Shown: in pieces, positions 10,511 to 21,589 of the stretch | Layout of the letters: each line of letters opens with the position of its first letter | Position numbering within the stretch: position 1 is the stretch's first letter | Source of the DNA: Saccharina japonica | Taxonomy: Eukaryota > Sar > Phaeophyceae > Laminariales > Laminariaceae | NCBI GenBank assembly: GCA_008828725.1 | Contig: MEHQ01000488.1 | Coordinates: 44,109-108,108 of the forward strand | Length of the DNA: 64,000 bases | Direction of reading: 5' to 3' | The notes under the pieces: generated by a model | Seen by the model: the letters and a program-made list of their open reading frames with translations, nothing else | The model's database searches: none | Told to the model about the DNA's origin: nothing | Program-made: the position numbers and the translations under genes

Positions 10511-12610
10511 TTAAATGCTTTTGGATCGTTTTGTTTCAGTAGGAATTGACGACCCGAAATATTTATGACGCTTGAATTGTAAAATGCTTGCATTGGATAT
10601 ACGAGTAGAGTTATATGCACCCGTTATACTGGTATCTGATATGTGGCATTCTGAATTGCGTACTACGACCTCTGAAGTAGGATGTCAGAATACTATAAAA
10701 TAACAGCATCAACAGCTGTAAATTGTCACGTATCTCGGTTATGGCAGTCCATTTATCATGACCTGGGGTATGATTGAGAGACGATGCTTTACCTGGTATA
10801 TCGAGGGCCTAAATGCTTCTTTTGGTCAGAGGATAGTTGAATTATAACGCTGGACCGAGCAGTCTTGTACGTGAGTGAATGCATACAACGGCAACGACGT
10901 TCTGTTTGTTTCGTTGTCTGCGGCGCTTATTTGATATAGATCGCTGATGTTTCTAGTTTGTGGGTTTGGAGTTGAGTTTGGTTTTGATTTTATGGTTGAG
11001 GGATTTTAGAGTCACAATGATATCGAAGCATTTTTCTATCAACCATGCGATGAATGTTTTGTCGTCTACCGAGCAGGGGGGAGATAGTAGCTGTACTCGG
11101 TAACAAAACGAAGACTTTCCATCGCAGATAGTCGAGTCCAGTTGGGGTTTTAGCATACGTGGATGCGGATGCACCCAAGGCTACCGACCGGAGGTCTGTC
11201 TCTGGTGGAGCAGTTATGCGCGCTGGTGTCTGTGTATGGTTTGATTATAGGACGTAGATGTCTAGAGCATGTGTCTAACGGATAGTTTGAGATTAACACG
11301 TACGGTCGGCGGAGCAGCATGCCGACTTTCTCATCAAACCGTTGCATGCTGAGACGTTTCGCTTGACCGTGACTCTGTGATGAACTTGTTGTGATTTCAT
11401 CTACTGGTTCGTTTGCGTTTTTGTTTTTCTGGGGGTTTTGGGGCATTTGGTTTTGGGGGATAATAGTAGGGGTTTTTGATGTTCATGGGATGTTTTTGGA
11501 AAGTACTTGAAGAATTAACGTGCAACTTCAGGAGTTCTTAAGGAAATAGAGAAAGTGTTGAGAGGTACCCATACGTTGAATAAGGTTAATACGCCAATAG
11601 AGTATGCCGATGGTCTTCATGAATCGTGCCGTACGCTTTGGCTATTGGTTAATTGTGCAGAACGTACAGGGGAACCAATTACTGATACCTATAGTACTTT
11701 TGGATTCAGATGCGGATTGTTGTCTTCTTGTATACTTCCGAAGGGAGTGTCACGCAGGGGGGGTGCTATGATTTTATTTGAGGTGTTCTATATCAGAGAT
11801 GTTCGGTTGTTGTGCTCTTACAGAGTACACAACAAGGGGGCCGACGTAATCGGGCGTACGGTATCTATGTGAAGAGAGTGTCATTGATTTTGTTTGAAGG
11901 TTTTACCAGCATACTCACGTTTGTTGGAGTTTCCCCTTCCCGTAGTTTCTGTCTCGCTATAGTTTAGGAGATATATACTGGAAGCACGATTGAACGATTT
12001 GGTATCGGGATTTCCGTTTTACGTTGGCAATTCTTGAGGATGGAATTTGGGATTGCCGTTTTACGTTGGCAATTATTGAGGATGGAATTTGGGGTTGCTG
12101 TTTTACCTTGGCAATGATTCATTTGTGGAATTTGGGACTTGCCGTTTTACCTGGCAATTGGTGATAAAGATATTTGGGACCTATCGTATCGCACACCGAG
12201 TAGGGGGGCTGTTCGTGGTATGCGGTAGCTTGATACGGTCGGCGGATATATTTGGGGGTTTCATGTACTGTGGGGTTTTGTATTATGTGTCGGGGCATTA
12301 TTGAATTTGCCTCGTGCCTGGAGGGATGAAGCTGGTCCTACGGGATCAGTCGGCAATAATAATGATACGACCCGGGCTTTGATAGAATGATACTGCTCGT
12401 ATACATGTGAGGGGTGCAGCCGGTGACAAACCTGGTGCGGCTTACCTCCTGTGTGTGGTTTATATGATGGGCCTTTGACGACAGGTACTGGCTCTACTTG
12501 TGTGTGTATTTGGTACGTGGTGATACGATTGTACGTTATCTACTGCTTATCCTTGACGACCCATGGTATAGGCACGCGGGTACAAAGAACGCGTTCGACA
12601 GCAACGCATC
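10350..12610 (+). repeat. family B dispersed unit, copy 1
   Basis: About 2.2 kb, collinear with 34150-36420. Shared landmarks are 'ggcattctgaatt.cgtac', 'tatcatgacctggggtatga', 'cgagcaggggggagatagta', 'cgtgccgtacgctttggc' and the end block with 'cttgacgacccatggtata'. A frame at about 11555-11872 is partly conserved in both copies (around 'LWLLVNCA.RTGEPITDT'), but the copies end differently and no domain is recognisable. Conservation may reflect recent duplication rather than coding. It may be the non-coding or terminal part of the transposon whose arms lie at 3.9-10.5 kb. Confidence 0.7.
12003..12165 (+). repeat. ~42-bp minisatellite inside family B
   Basis: About four units of 'gggattgccgttttac.ttggcaat' followed by 'gaggatggaattt'. 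The same array occurs in copy 2 at about 35803-35958. Confidence 0.75.
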
Positions 12611-12639
12611 TCAACAGGTGCCCCTAATAGACTTCACAC

Positions 12640-12785
12640 TCCACGTAAACTCCGAGTATCGAGTACATTTCGTACTCCGAGTACTGAGAGTATTAGTGTA
12701 GTGGCGGCCTGAATACTCGGAGTACTTGAGTACTAAAGCCCCAAAAGCTGCGAGTACAAGGAGTACCCGCAGTATCTAACCCCGG
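12640..12785. repeat. 'ctccgagtact' minisatellite
   Basis: Degenerate units built on the near-palindrome 'ctccgagtact' with variants 'ggagtact'. The same units form a larger array at 18.42-18.95 kb. Confidence 0.7.
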
Positions 12786-12789
12786 TGCG

Positions 12790-14695
12790 TTAGAGGGCCG
12801 AACCTGGGATGTTATAGAGTTTTACCCGGGTGAATACCCCGGGTATGGTTTTGTGGGTACCCTACAGATCGCAACCTTCAATTATTGTGTTACTCACGAC
12901 AAACGAAAGATGTACCGGAATACGAAGTTGCAATACCGTAATTTGAATACGTATATGTTTCATTTTATACACTCGATCGCGCGTATATTTGCGATCCCAC
13001 GCATGCAGATTTGAGACATCGCTTTCACGTCACTTCTACGTACTACGCACCCCCACGAAACAACGCCACACACATCCACTCAGCAACATCATCAGCAGAA
13101 CTCGACTTCTCTCGGACAAACCTCTTCCAAGACCCACTACGAAATCCCCGCCACCAGCAGAAAACGGCCGACCTCTCGTCTTGACGCACGTTGTTCGACA
13201 AGACACCACACATCTCAACACTCCGATTCGGTGAGCTGACGACGGTCTGTGTGTGACGTTTTTGTGGGCGCATGGATATACACAACAAATACATATATAT
13301 ATCCAAGGCTTTGCTTCGAGGTGGTTGTAAGATGGAAGTTGATTCTTGCACGAGAACATTTAGCTTGTATTATAGTTGGGTTTGAGCTATCAGAGTCCGC
13401 CAAACATGCAGTTGTATGGGGGATTAGTGTGACACTATGAATTGCAACTTCACAGCATTATACAATAAACGCTGCGTCGTAGCCTACTGTAGATCGCACC
13501 GTCCATATGTGGGCGACGCAAGATAAGTCTATACTTAACGCACTATAATTACGTGTGGCCACAATTACGTGTGGCCACACGTTCTGCGCGCTTATGGTGG
13601 GTGCTGTATTCTGAGGCACCACGAGGCAGTCAATTATTGTGTTTTGGAGACCGTAGCCGTGCACGCCATGGTTATCCTGCGAGGGTGGGTGTACAGGGTG
13701 ATATCATTATAATCTTTAAAAAAATATATACATATATGCTTCGAAGTATACGAACATCCTGGGACCTCGATATTTGGGGCGGAGTTGCGTGGCTCCGGTT
13801 ACCTGTGTGTATTATTTTGTGAACAAAGTATGGTTGCACGGTGAAGTTGTTGGCTATCATTTTTGTAACGTGTGACGTGGAGCTTGAGCGTGGTTTGTCA
13901 CGACTCTTATAGTCCCGCCAACGTTGGGTACAACTATTTTTAACATTTCCCTGCCCGGGATATTCTCACCAGAATGCCGGTAAGGGTGCTGTTCAGATTC
14001 TGCCAGACACGTGTATGTACTGCCAGTATCTGATGCTGCTACTCTCATCACTGCTATCGACTCGTTCTGCCTACGTACAGTAGATGAGTCGACTGTGTTG
14101 GCCATAGTGGTCGTGTGCGGGTACAGCAGTATATCATTTGAATATAATATATCTCATTGCGCCGCGGAGCTTCTGAGAACTGATTTTGCGCTGCCTCTTG
14201 TGCTCAGCCCTCACAAACTTTACGCTTCCGTTTCCCGCGAGAAGGGAGGGGGAGCGCGGGTGGTGGGGTTAACGCGATTGGAAAAGTATTTGGGTGTTCT
14301 GTATGTGGCGATCATTTCGTGAAATTGGGGTATCTTGTCGGCACGTTTATCGCGGTCCGATTCAGGGCGGTGTCCTCGGAGTCGTAGCTGATATTTGTAA
14401 GTGTGGGAGATTTTTCTGCCAGGTCCACAGTTACGTCATGTGGAATGCATGCTACCTCAGGCAAAGATGGGGGATGACGGCACGTCACCAAAACAATGAG
14501 TAGCCGTCACAGCCTACGGCAGCAGCGTCTACACTAAAACGAAGTAGTTACGTGTACATTGTCGTGACTTCACACGAAAAACTGCCGAATTGCCATCACG
14601 TCGCATGATAAATCGCCGTCATTCCCCATCTTTGACCTCAAGTGCTCAGCGCGTGCGTCATCAAAGTGCAATGGTTGGGTTCGAAGCCGCGCATT
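12790..14695. other. no confident gene; low-complexity and unique sequence
   Basis: I find no gene I can support. 12800-12870 resembles the 'acccgggtgaataccccgggtat' repeats near 28.45 kb. 13550-13575 is a short direct repeat of 'acgtgtggccac'. A minus-strand frame at 13857-14105 contains a D-T-G-x-x-Y-T-C string loosely like an Ig-fold signature, discussed under findings. Confidence 0.4.
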
Positions 14696-14945
14696 TTTGT
14701 TTTATTTTTCATCCACCCCATTTAATATCTTCGCACTTCTGTCCTTCTCTCTCCCTATTAATAGTCGTAACTCAGATCCGAGGTCACAAAGTAGGCTCCT
14801 CTCCCTCCCCCCCCACTACGGGTTATGCCTCGATTTCTATCGCGCAGAAGGTTCAGCCTTCCCAACGCTGGTAGATGTTAATCGAATTTTGTTAACTCAC
14901 GCTCTGGCGCTTTCCGCTAGTCGAGATTCAAGATATGTTTGTTTT
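14696..14945 (-). repeat. SINE-like element, copy 3 (5'-truncated)
   Basis: The reverse complement matches the body and A-rich tail of the copies at 0.25-0.58 and 3.15-3.53 kb: 'gactagcggaaagcgc', 'gcgttgggaaggctgaa', 'gatctgagttacgact', then 'aaatggggtggatg' and an A-rich end. The tRNA-like head is absent. The element stops at about 14945 where family D begins, as expected for a 5'-truncated insertion. Confidence 0.65.
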
Positions 14946-15170
14946 TTGACAATTTATGTTTCATCTGATTGGGCAAAAAATGAATCACCGAGAAGAAATG
15001 AATTTGTACCTTGGGGGGAGGGAAAGTCGGTCCGATCGAATTCTAAAAGAAGTCCCAAAATACTTAATTTTTTGCAACTCGAATCGAATGGATAGAATCG
15101 ATTGGAGTTTATCCACAACGTGCATGGTATGTTCCCACTGGGTGAACGTCACCGTGGCGATCCGTCGCTG

Positions 15171-15595
15171 GACGTTTATTTTCGCTGGGCCGTTTCGTAA
15201 AACCCGCCCAGCGACGGATCGCCACGGGTCTCACTATTTTGACTCGCCGTCAGTTCGTGTCGCATATGGTTTCGTTTGGTTCAAGTAGGGTTTCATACTC
15301 CTGGATCACCAACAAAACGGTAACAGGGGGCATCATGAGAGATTCGTCGGTACGGCTCGTTTTCTAACAAGGCCAGCCCAGCCCGCAGCTCGCAGTAGTG
15401 TGCGCGCAACAGCTCCAGATGGAACCAGCCTTTGACGAGTATGACAAGGGCTTGCCATGTACACCACGAGAGTTAAAAATCGTGCCTCCGTGAGCGGTGT
15501 GTGGCAACTACTCGTGGTATCGTAAGACTATTCGTACGTGTTTTACAGATGATGCGCGTTGTTTTTGCATATGCGCCAGCTGTTGAACAAAATTC
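15171..15595. mobile_element. insertion in family D with 9-bp flanking repeats
   Basis: CCGTCGCTG at 15162-15170 and at 15596-15604 brackets 425 bp that is absent from family D copy 2. A 9-bp target duplication is typical of Mutator-like elements. End-to-end inverted similarity is weak (GACGTTTATTTT against GAATTTTGTTCA). The left part forms a strong hairpin: 15151-15171 pairs with 15208-15228 through 'cgtggcgatccgtcgctgg'. No transposase is present. Confidence 0.4.
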
Positions 15596-15741
15596 CCGTC
15601 GCTGTTTCGGCTTTTCGCGACATCCACCAACGTGGCGATACATCGTTAACCTCAAGGAGTAGCGACCGGGGCAACAATCGCGCGCACGACTACAGACCAT
15701 AGCATAACGTGGCCCGGCGGTGGTTCTTCAAACAAACATAA

Positions 15742-16110
15742 TCATGGCGATCGCAAACGCATTTTTTCCACCAGTTCGATCGTGCAAGCCCGATAAGAAC
15801 CAAGTGGTCGAGCCGAAACATAGAGGAAACGTTTAAGACTTAAGATGGCTGCATTACTGTTGATGTTCCGTGCGTGGCGTCGAGGGGCTTCCTTCGTCCA
15901 CCCAAGCGAAGCTGAGAGTGATAGCTTCCTAACGTGGGCTTTGCAAAAAATACAGAGTTTGTAGGCGGCGATGCACGCCATCCCTTTCAGCTGCCCTCCT
16001 CGGTACTTGTCAGCCTTGTGTTCTTTGGGATGTCGCGTTATTCCGATCTCATTCACATTTCGTGAACATACGGAACATACGTACGTGGTTTCACCCGATA
16101 GGATGCAAGG
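15742..16110 (-). pseudogene. C2H2 zinc-finger-bearing ORF of family D
   Basis: The minus-strand frame begins upstream of the first ATG at 16056 and runs to about 15742. It contains CSVCSRNV...TRHPKEH, a CX2CX11HX3H arrangement that could form a C2H2 finger, then a second Cys cluster 'CIFCKAH' and a basic segment. The paralogous region at 17680-17800 on the plus strand keeps 'NEIRITRHPTEH' and 'ADKYQG' but loses the later cluster. Zinc fingers of this kind occur at transposase N-termini and in transcription factors. There is no DDE domain in view. Probably a captured or transposon-derived fragment, decayed in copy 2. Confidence 0.4.
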
Positions 16111-16689
16111 TCGTATTTCCCCACCAAATCGAATGTCGACCTAGGGTGCGAATCAACGGAGGAAAGTTTCAAAGCGAATCGATTTCAAATCGATATGTTG
16201 CTATGAATTTGATTCGACTGGGTGGGAAAATACGGCTTTAGTTCCTATCGAGTGAAACCACGTATGTATATACAAGGGCTTGGCTACGCGGGCGGCTGAC
16301 GCCGCCCGCTACGCTCGCGCAAGGAAAGGAGCAGAAGAGGCCCATCCATGATGGTATGCAAGCAAGCACCGACCTGAAAATGCCAAGAGGTTCATGGTGC
16401 ACAGCGAAGAAACGGCGGACTTGACATGCTTGCAAAACATGCTCGGGATGCACATTAGCTTCATGCTCCAGGATAACAAAGCTGTATGTTCGAAAAGGAA
16501 AGCACAGCAACACGGCTCACAGCAAGGCGCTGCGCTGCTTGCTGTGGTGGGAGTGATTTGTGCCTTTTTCGTGAGTATGTGTGGTACAGTAGTAGTACAA
16601 CAACAACGGTGGTAGTACTAATAGTGCCACGTACTTGTATGTATGAAAGAGAAAGTACAGCACAGCACGGTCGTCAATTGTAAAATACG

Positions 16690-17055
16690 AAAAATCAGAA
16701 AAAAAAAAAAAAAACCGAGAAAGACGTACACATTTGCACGTACGCACATGTGAGTACTCGTACGTACTCATATATACTCCTACTCGTATAATATGTACTC
16801 GTATATAGTCGTACTCGAACAAAACGGCAGGAGCGAAAAACAAAAAATACTCCTACTCGTATAATATGTACTCGTATATAGTCGTACTCGAACAAAACGG
16901 CAGGAGCGAAAAACAAAAAACGGAAAAAAAGTCGGAAAAAAATGAGAAATCATGGAAAAATTGTACGTACATACGAGTATACTCGTACGTACTCGTACTC
17001 GAAAAAAAAAAAAAATCCCATCGGACCCATTGCGCCGCAAAAAACAAAAAAAAAG
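16690..17055. repeat. A-rich and 'actcgtac' simple repeats with a ~74-bp tandem duplication
   Basis: 'atactcctactcgtataata' to 'gcaggagcgaaaaacaaaaa' occurs twice in tandem (about 16771-16845 and 16846-16920), embedded in poly-A runs and TACG/ACTCGT-rich sequence. No gene. Confidence 0.75.
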
Positions 17056-17059
17056 TTTT

Positions 17060-17620
17060 GACGTCTTTCGCGTTCTGTCAGCCTAGATGCTCCCCGTCCC
17101 TCCGCGAACACGTCGCCATCGATTCGGTCCGGGTCGAGCTCTACTGCCTCTCTGCCCCAGTGAGCCCGTGGCCCGCCTTGCGTGAAGCCCGGTGCTCACC
17201 GTGGCCCTCGTTCGCCCGCTCCATCATGATGGTGTTCAAACTGCCGGGGTTTCTCTTTAAATCCTATTTGTTCCGATAAATAAGCACCGCTTTAATTTTA
17301 GTTTACATCAACAATATACCCTTATATTTTCGGACATGCTGCAGCAGCAACGCAGACAAAGCGCCTTCATGCCTCCCTCGTGTCTCGGTGGACATGCCAC
17401 GCCTAGCCACGAAAAAGGCGACCGCGCTCCTTCTGACCCCCCCTCTACTGGCCAGCGCCCTCCCATACCCGCGATGGCGCCGGGCTCGCCCGCGCTGCCG
17501 CGCTGTCTTGGCACATACACGAACCCAAAACTGAAAGAGGAAGAAGCCTCTCGCCAACAAAGTATGTAGGGAACAAAGAGAGAGAGCATGAGCAAGTAAT
17601 GAAGGGAGGCGGCGTTCGAA
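17060..17620. other. no supported gene
   Basis: GC-richer unique sequence with short overlapping frames on both strands. None shows a domain, a consistent codon pattern or a repeated counterpart elsewhere in the window. Confidence 0.35.
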
Positions 17621-18415
17621 GTGGGAGCTCTGAGAGGCCAGGGATCTTAGTAAGTATGTCTATGCTCCGATGTTCTCGGAATGTGAATGAGATCCGAATA
17701 ACGCGACACCCTACAGAACACCCAGCTGACAAGTACCAAGGAGATAATCTCAGAGCGACGGCGTGCGTCGTCACGTTCACGCCGCCTACAGCCTCTCTTT
17801 AATATCTTAATGTCCAGGCCAGGAAGCTATCACTCTCAGCTTCGCTTGGGTGGACGGAGGAAGCCCTTAACTTCATGCACCGGACAGCGATAGCGATGCA
17901 GCTATGGAAGGCTCAAGTGTTTCCTCCGTGTTTTCGGTCAATCGCTTGGTTCTCGCCGTGCTTAGCCGATCGAGCTGGTGGAAAAACTGGTCTTGCGACC
18001 GCCATGGTTTGTTTCCAGGAGCCACTGCCGAGCCACGTTGTGCCACGGTCTGTCGCCGTGGGCGCGGCTATTGCTCCGGTCGCCACTCCCTGGGGTTAAC
18101 GATGTATCGCCTCGTTGGTGGTTGTAGAGAACAGCCCAAACAGCGACGGGTCACCTCGGGGGCGTTCACCCAGTGTGAACATGCCATGCATGTTGGCTTA
18201 TCTCCAATCGATTCGAATCGATTTTATTCGATTTGCAAAAAATAACGTATTTTGGGACGTCTTTTGCAATTCGATCGGATCGACTTCTCCTCTCCCAAAA
18301 GTACAAATGTCTTCCCGGGTATTCATGTTTTGACCAATGAGAAGAAAGTTTGATTCGATTCATTAAAAAAAAACGATTTGAAATCGATTCGATTTGAAAC
18401 TTTCCACTTTCCACA
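17620..18415 (+). repeat. family D repeat, copy 2
   Basis: Uninterrupted copy of the repeat seen inverted at 14.95-16.2 kb. It carries a decayed zinc-finger frame near 17680-17800, then a segment around 18040-18140 with 'GRHSLGLTMYRLVGGC', which recurs at 15.6-15.7 kb (minus) and 41.06-41.22 kb (plus). The last part is AT-rich with repeated 'aatcgattcgatttg'. That 'cgatttgaaatcgattcg' block also occurs at the outer edge of copy 1 near 16160-16195. Confidence 0.65.
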
Positions 18416-18419
18416 GATA

Positions 18420-18950
18420 GATGCTCCGAGTATACTCGGAGTATCGAGTATTTTTCGTTCTCCGAGTACTGAGAGTATTAGATTTAGTAGTACTGGTAGC
18501 CTAAATACTCTAAGTAGTTGGAGTATGAGCAGTGCTGAAGGCCCAAATACTCCGAGTACTGGGAGTATGAGCAGTACTTATGACGACCGAGTCTTTATAA
18601 TGGTGCAAAGATGATACTTACGTACTTCACACTCCGAGTATCGAGTACAGTTTGTACTACGAGTACTTACGGGCAATGGAGTAATGGCGGCCTGAATACT
18701 CGGAGTACTTGGAGTATGAGCAGTACTGAAGCCCCAAATACTCGGAGAACAAGGAGTACCCGCAGTACCGGACCCCGAAATTCTCCGAGTACAAGCAGTA
18801 TCGAGAGTGTGCATACCCATAATACTCCGAGTACGAGCAGTATCCCGGAGTATAGAACCCCCAAATACTCCGAGTACAACAAGTGCCTGAAGTATTTTAT
18901 CTCCAATGCTCCTTACTTTACCCCAAGGTACTCGGAGCATCTGTTTCCTC
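18420..18950. repeat. 'ctccgagtact' minisatellite array
   Basis: About ten diverged units of roughly 45-55 bp built on 'tactccgagtactgggag' and 'tatgagcagtactgaagccc'. The core is close to palindromic (agtactcc/ggagtact). Same family as 12640-12785. Confidence 0.8.
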
Positions 18951-18954
18951 GGAT

Positions 18955-19650
18955 TATTCGCCCCCTAAAATAGCTATGAGATCGGAGGTTTCGTCGAACT
19001 CATCTTTGTTTGCAATCTGGGTATATACAATATATTGGAACAAGGGACGTAATGAACGTCCAACTGCTGTTTGTTGTGATGTTGGTTGTCTCTACTCGTA
19101 TTATGAATATTAATAGTAGTATTAATAATAGAGGAGGCAGTGCTCCGTCTCGAAAGGTATGCGTGGTGAATCGTATAACCAATCAACAAAATGAGTTCTC
19201 CTTCACACCGCAGTTTAATTTACTGCGTCCGTCTTTCGCGACATCAACTACTACGAGTACATGCAGAAAGTACGATCCTTCCCCGAACCCAAACCAACCT
19301 GTTGTTCCCAGCCCACGTTCACGACACAACCCTTAAAATACTCGAGCGACGCTCTGCTCTATAAATAGCGAATTTGCATATGCTGCAATACTACAGCAGC
19401 TGTATAAAAATAGTATATATTTAATATAATACGAGTACGTAAGAGGGTAGAAAATATGTCTGTTCACTTCTCTATCTGCGTCTCCCTGCTGTGCGTACTC
19501 TATTTATAGTATACATCCCTTTAAGGTCTGATGATAGAGTATATATATGCGGAATTTCGTGTGAGTGAGAACTTTGAAATTGGAAGCACGATTTAATTCA
19601 TCTATGCACGTGTCTTCTTTCTTGCTTTTTACCTTGTTTTTGTTTATTTT
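18955..19650. other. no supported gene; AT-rich unique sequence
   Basis: Contains 'aatattaatagtagtattaataat' type simple sequence and several TATA-like stretches, but no frame with recognisable content. Confidence 0.35.
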
Positions 19651-19659
19651 CCCCCCGCC

Positions 19660-20500
19660 GTGGTAATATGCCGGGGTGTTTCCCTCTTCTTCGTGCTGCT
19701 TCGCCCGTGCAGCCGTGCAGCGGTTATCTGTACCCCTTGGGCACGTATGCTTTTCTTCCAGGGGCGCTTCTGTCTTCTTGCGTCCTTTGTATTATATTTC
19801 ATCTCATAATTCGATTTTAATTGTCTTCTTGTTCTTACGTAGTAATCGTTTGGTTTGGCTCGTGTCGTTTTATTCTCGTACCCGGTACGAGGCATTCCAT
19901 TTGACTTACCCATTCACTGGCGTTTATTTTGGTTTGGTTCTTCTCTGTCTCGGAGCAGTCTGTTGTTGTTGTTGTTGTCTTCACATTAAACCCGTTCTTT
20001 CTACTCAACCACATCAGTACACCCAGTGCCTGTCCTGATTCCCAATCCTAGAGATATACAAATTCTGTGGTCACAGACTGTGAAACAGAGAAAAACCAAA
20101 ACAAAATAAACGCAAATTAATGGGTAAAGCAAGTGAGATGCGTAACGTATCGGGTACGAGAACACAGCGACACGAGCCGAACCAAAAAATAAGAACAAAA
20201 AAGACAAAATAAAACAAGTTCTGAAATGAAACAGAATACAAATGACGCAGGGAGACAGGAGCGCCAGAAGCGCCCCTAGACGAAAAGCACACGTGCCCAA
20301 GAGGAACAGATAACTGCTGCACGAGCGAGGCAACACGAAAAAAGAGAGAGACACCGGCATAGCGTGGAAACCTGTGACCACATATAATTGATATCTATCT
20401 CTGTAGGATCAGGAATCAGGACGTACACTGGGTGTGCTGATGATGTAGTTGGGTACGCAGAAAGAACGGGTCTAATGTGAAGACAACACACACGTATCAC
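19660..20500. repeat. inverted repeat, two ~0.4 kb arms
   Basis: 19674-20062 pairs with the reverse complement of about 20065-20495. Matching blocks include 'gggcacgt.tgcttttc', 'aggggcgcttctg', 'ggctcgtgtcg', 'tctcgtaccc', 'gcgtttattttg', 'tcttcacatta.acccgttc' and 'acacccagtg'. Arms have diverged by point changes and small indels. There is almost no spacer, so the unit would extrude as one long hairpin. A fold-back transposon remnant is plausible; no terminal duplication is evident. Confidence 0.65.
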
Positions 20501-20504
20501 AATA

Positions 20505-21180
20505 ATAGTATCATGTGTTGTTGTTGGTGTTGTTGTTGTTGTTGTTGTGTTGTTGTCGTTAATGTTTGTGTTGTGTCGTTAAGAGTTCAAGCACTTCGTA
20601 GCGGCCTATCTATGTGTGGCACTATACTTTTATTTACTATAAATAATTTCTTCAGGCGGTTTTCTGTTGTTGTTGTTGTTGTTGTTGCTCGTCCACTTTT
20701 TGGTTGTCGACGTTTCCCAGCCTGGAGGCGTCTGACGTATGTATACGTTCTGCGCTTCATTCTGTGGTAATGCTTCCTAATTTGGTTTTGTCCAACGACA
20801 ATAATACGTGGTTACCCTGGGTTACCTGTACATCGGGTATAAATATTGCGACCCCCGCCCACTACGTACGTACGTACATAGCATGTACATGATACCAGAT
20901 TAATTAAAATAACACTTTTTTTTAAATAAGCTATTGTTATTACAAATAATATATAGTATATGTTGTTGTTGCTTTCGTTGTAACAATGTTGTGGAAATTT
21001 CATTTGTGTCGCTACGAGTAGCTGCCTATTACTATGCGTGGTACATTACTTTTCCTGGTTTCTTTAGCCCTTTTTCTGTTGCTGTTGTGTTGTTGCTCGT
21101 CCACTTTCTTCTATGGTCGCATATATATGTCAGCCTGACTACGCGTGACGTACGAGGTATTATTTATCTAGACTTGATCT
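20505..21180 (+). repeat. TTG microsatellites within a degenerate ~0.4 kb duplication
   Basis: TTG runs at about 20515-20560 and 20662-20692. The stretch ending 'gttgctcgtccactttttgg' (to about 20710) is repeated as 'gttgctcgtccactttcttc' (to about 21110), together with upstream 'gtgtcg...' and 'tgcgtgg.ac' blocks. No gene. Confidence 0.6.
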
Positions 21181-21589
21181 AGACGACTGAAGGCGCTGAC
21201 ACAATTCGTCCAATACCACCAATCTCATACACCCTTCCCTGCGTATACTCAATTATGTACGAGTACCTGTGCTTATTCGAGTCCTCTTCTTGTGCATTTT
21301 CGATGGTACTCGTATACTGCTGTACAGCTATTCTGACATATAGTATGTAAATCATTACTCGCTTCGTCGAGCGACGGCGTATGACAGGACAGCAGTAGGG
21401 GCCAAATGAATTTTAAATCGCCATTCATTATGTACTCGTAGTCCTATACTTCTGCCACACTGTGTACGAATACCTTTGCTTATTCGGCTCCAACTTAATA
21501 CTTTCGATGGTACTCGTATACTGTTGTATATATTATGACACCTAGGAGGTAAATCATTCACACCCTGTACAACTACAACTAACAACTAC

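Larger units (their letters stand above)
14950..16200 (-). repeat. family D repeat, copy 1, interrupted
   Basis: The reverse complement is collinear with 17620-18415. Shared blocks are 'gctgacaagtaccgagg', 'gaagctatcactctcagctt', 'ttaacgatgtatcgcc', 'cagcgacgg', 'cgttcacccagtg' and 'aattcgatcggaccgact'. The collinearity is broken at about 15171-15595, where extra sequence is inserted. Confidence 0.7.

Noticed and set aside
11555-11872. Conserved frame in both family B copies as a gene
   Set aside because: Frames end differently, no domain is recognised and conservation is not concentrated in codon positions by eye; kept only as a note in the repeat entry.
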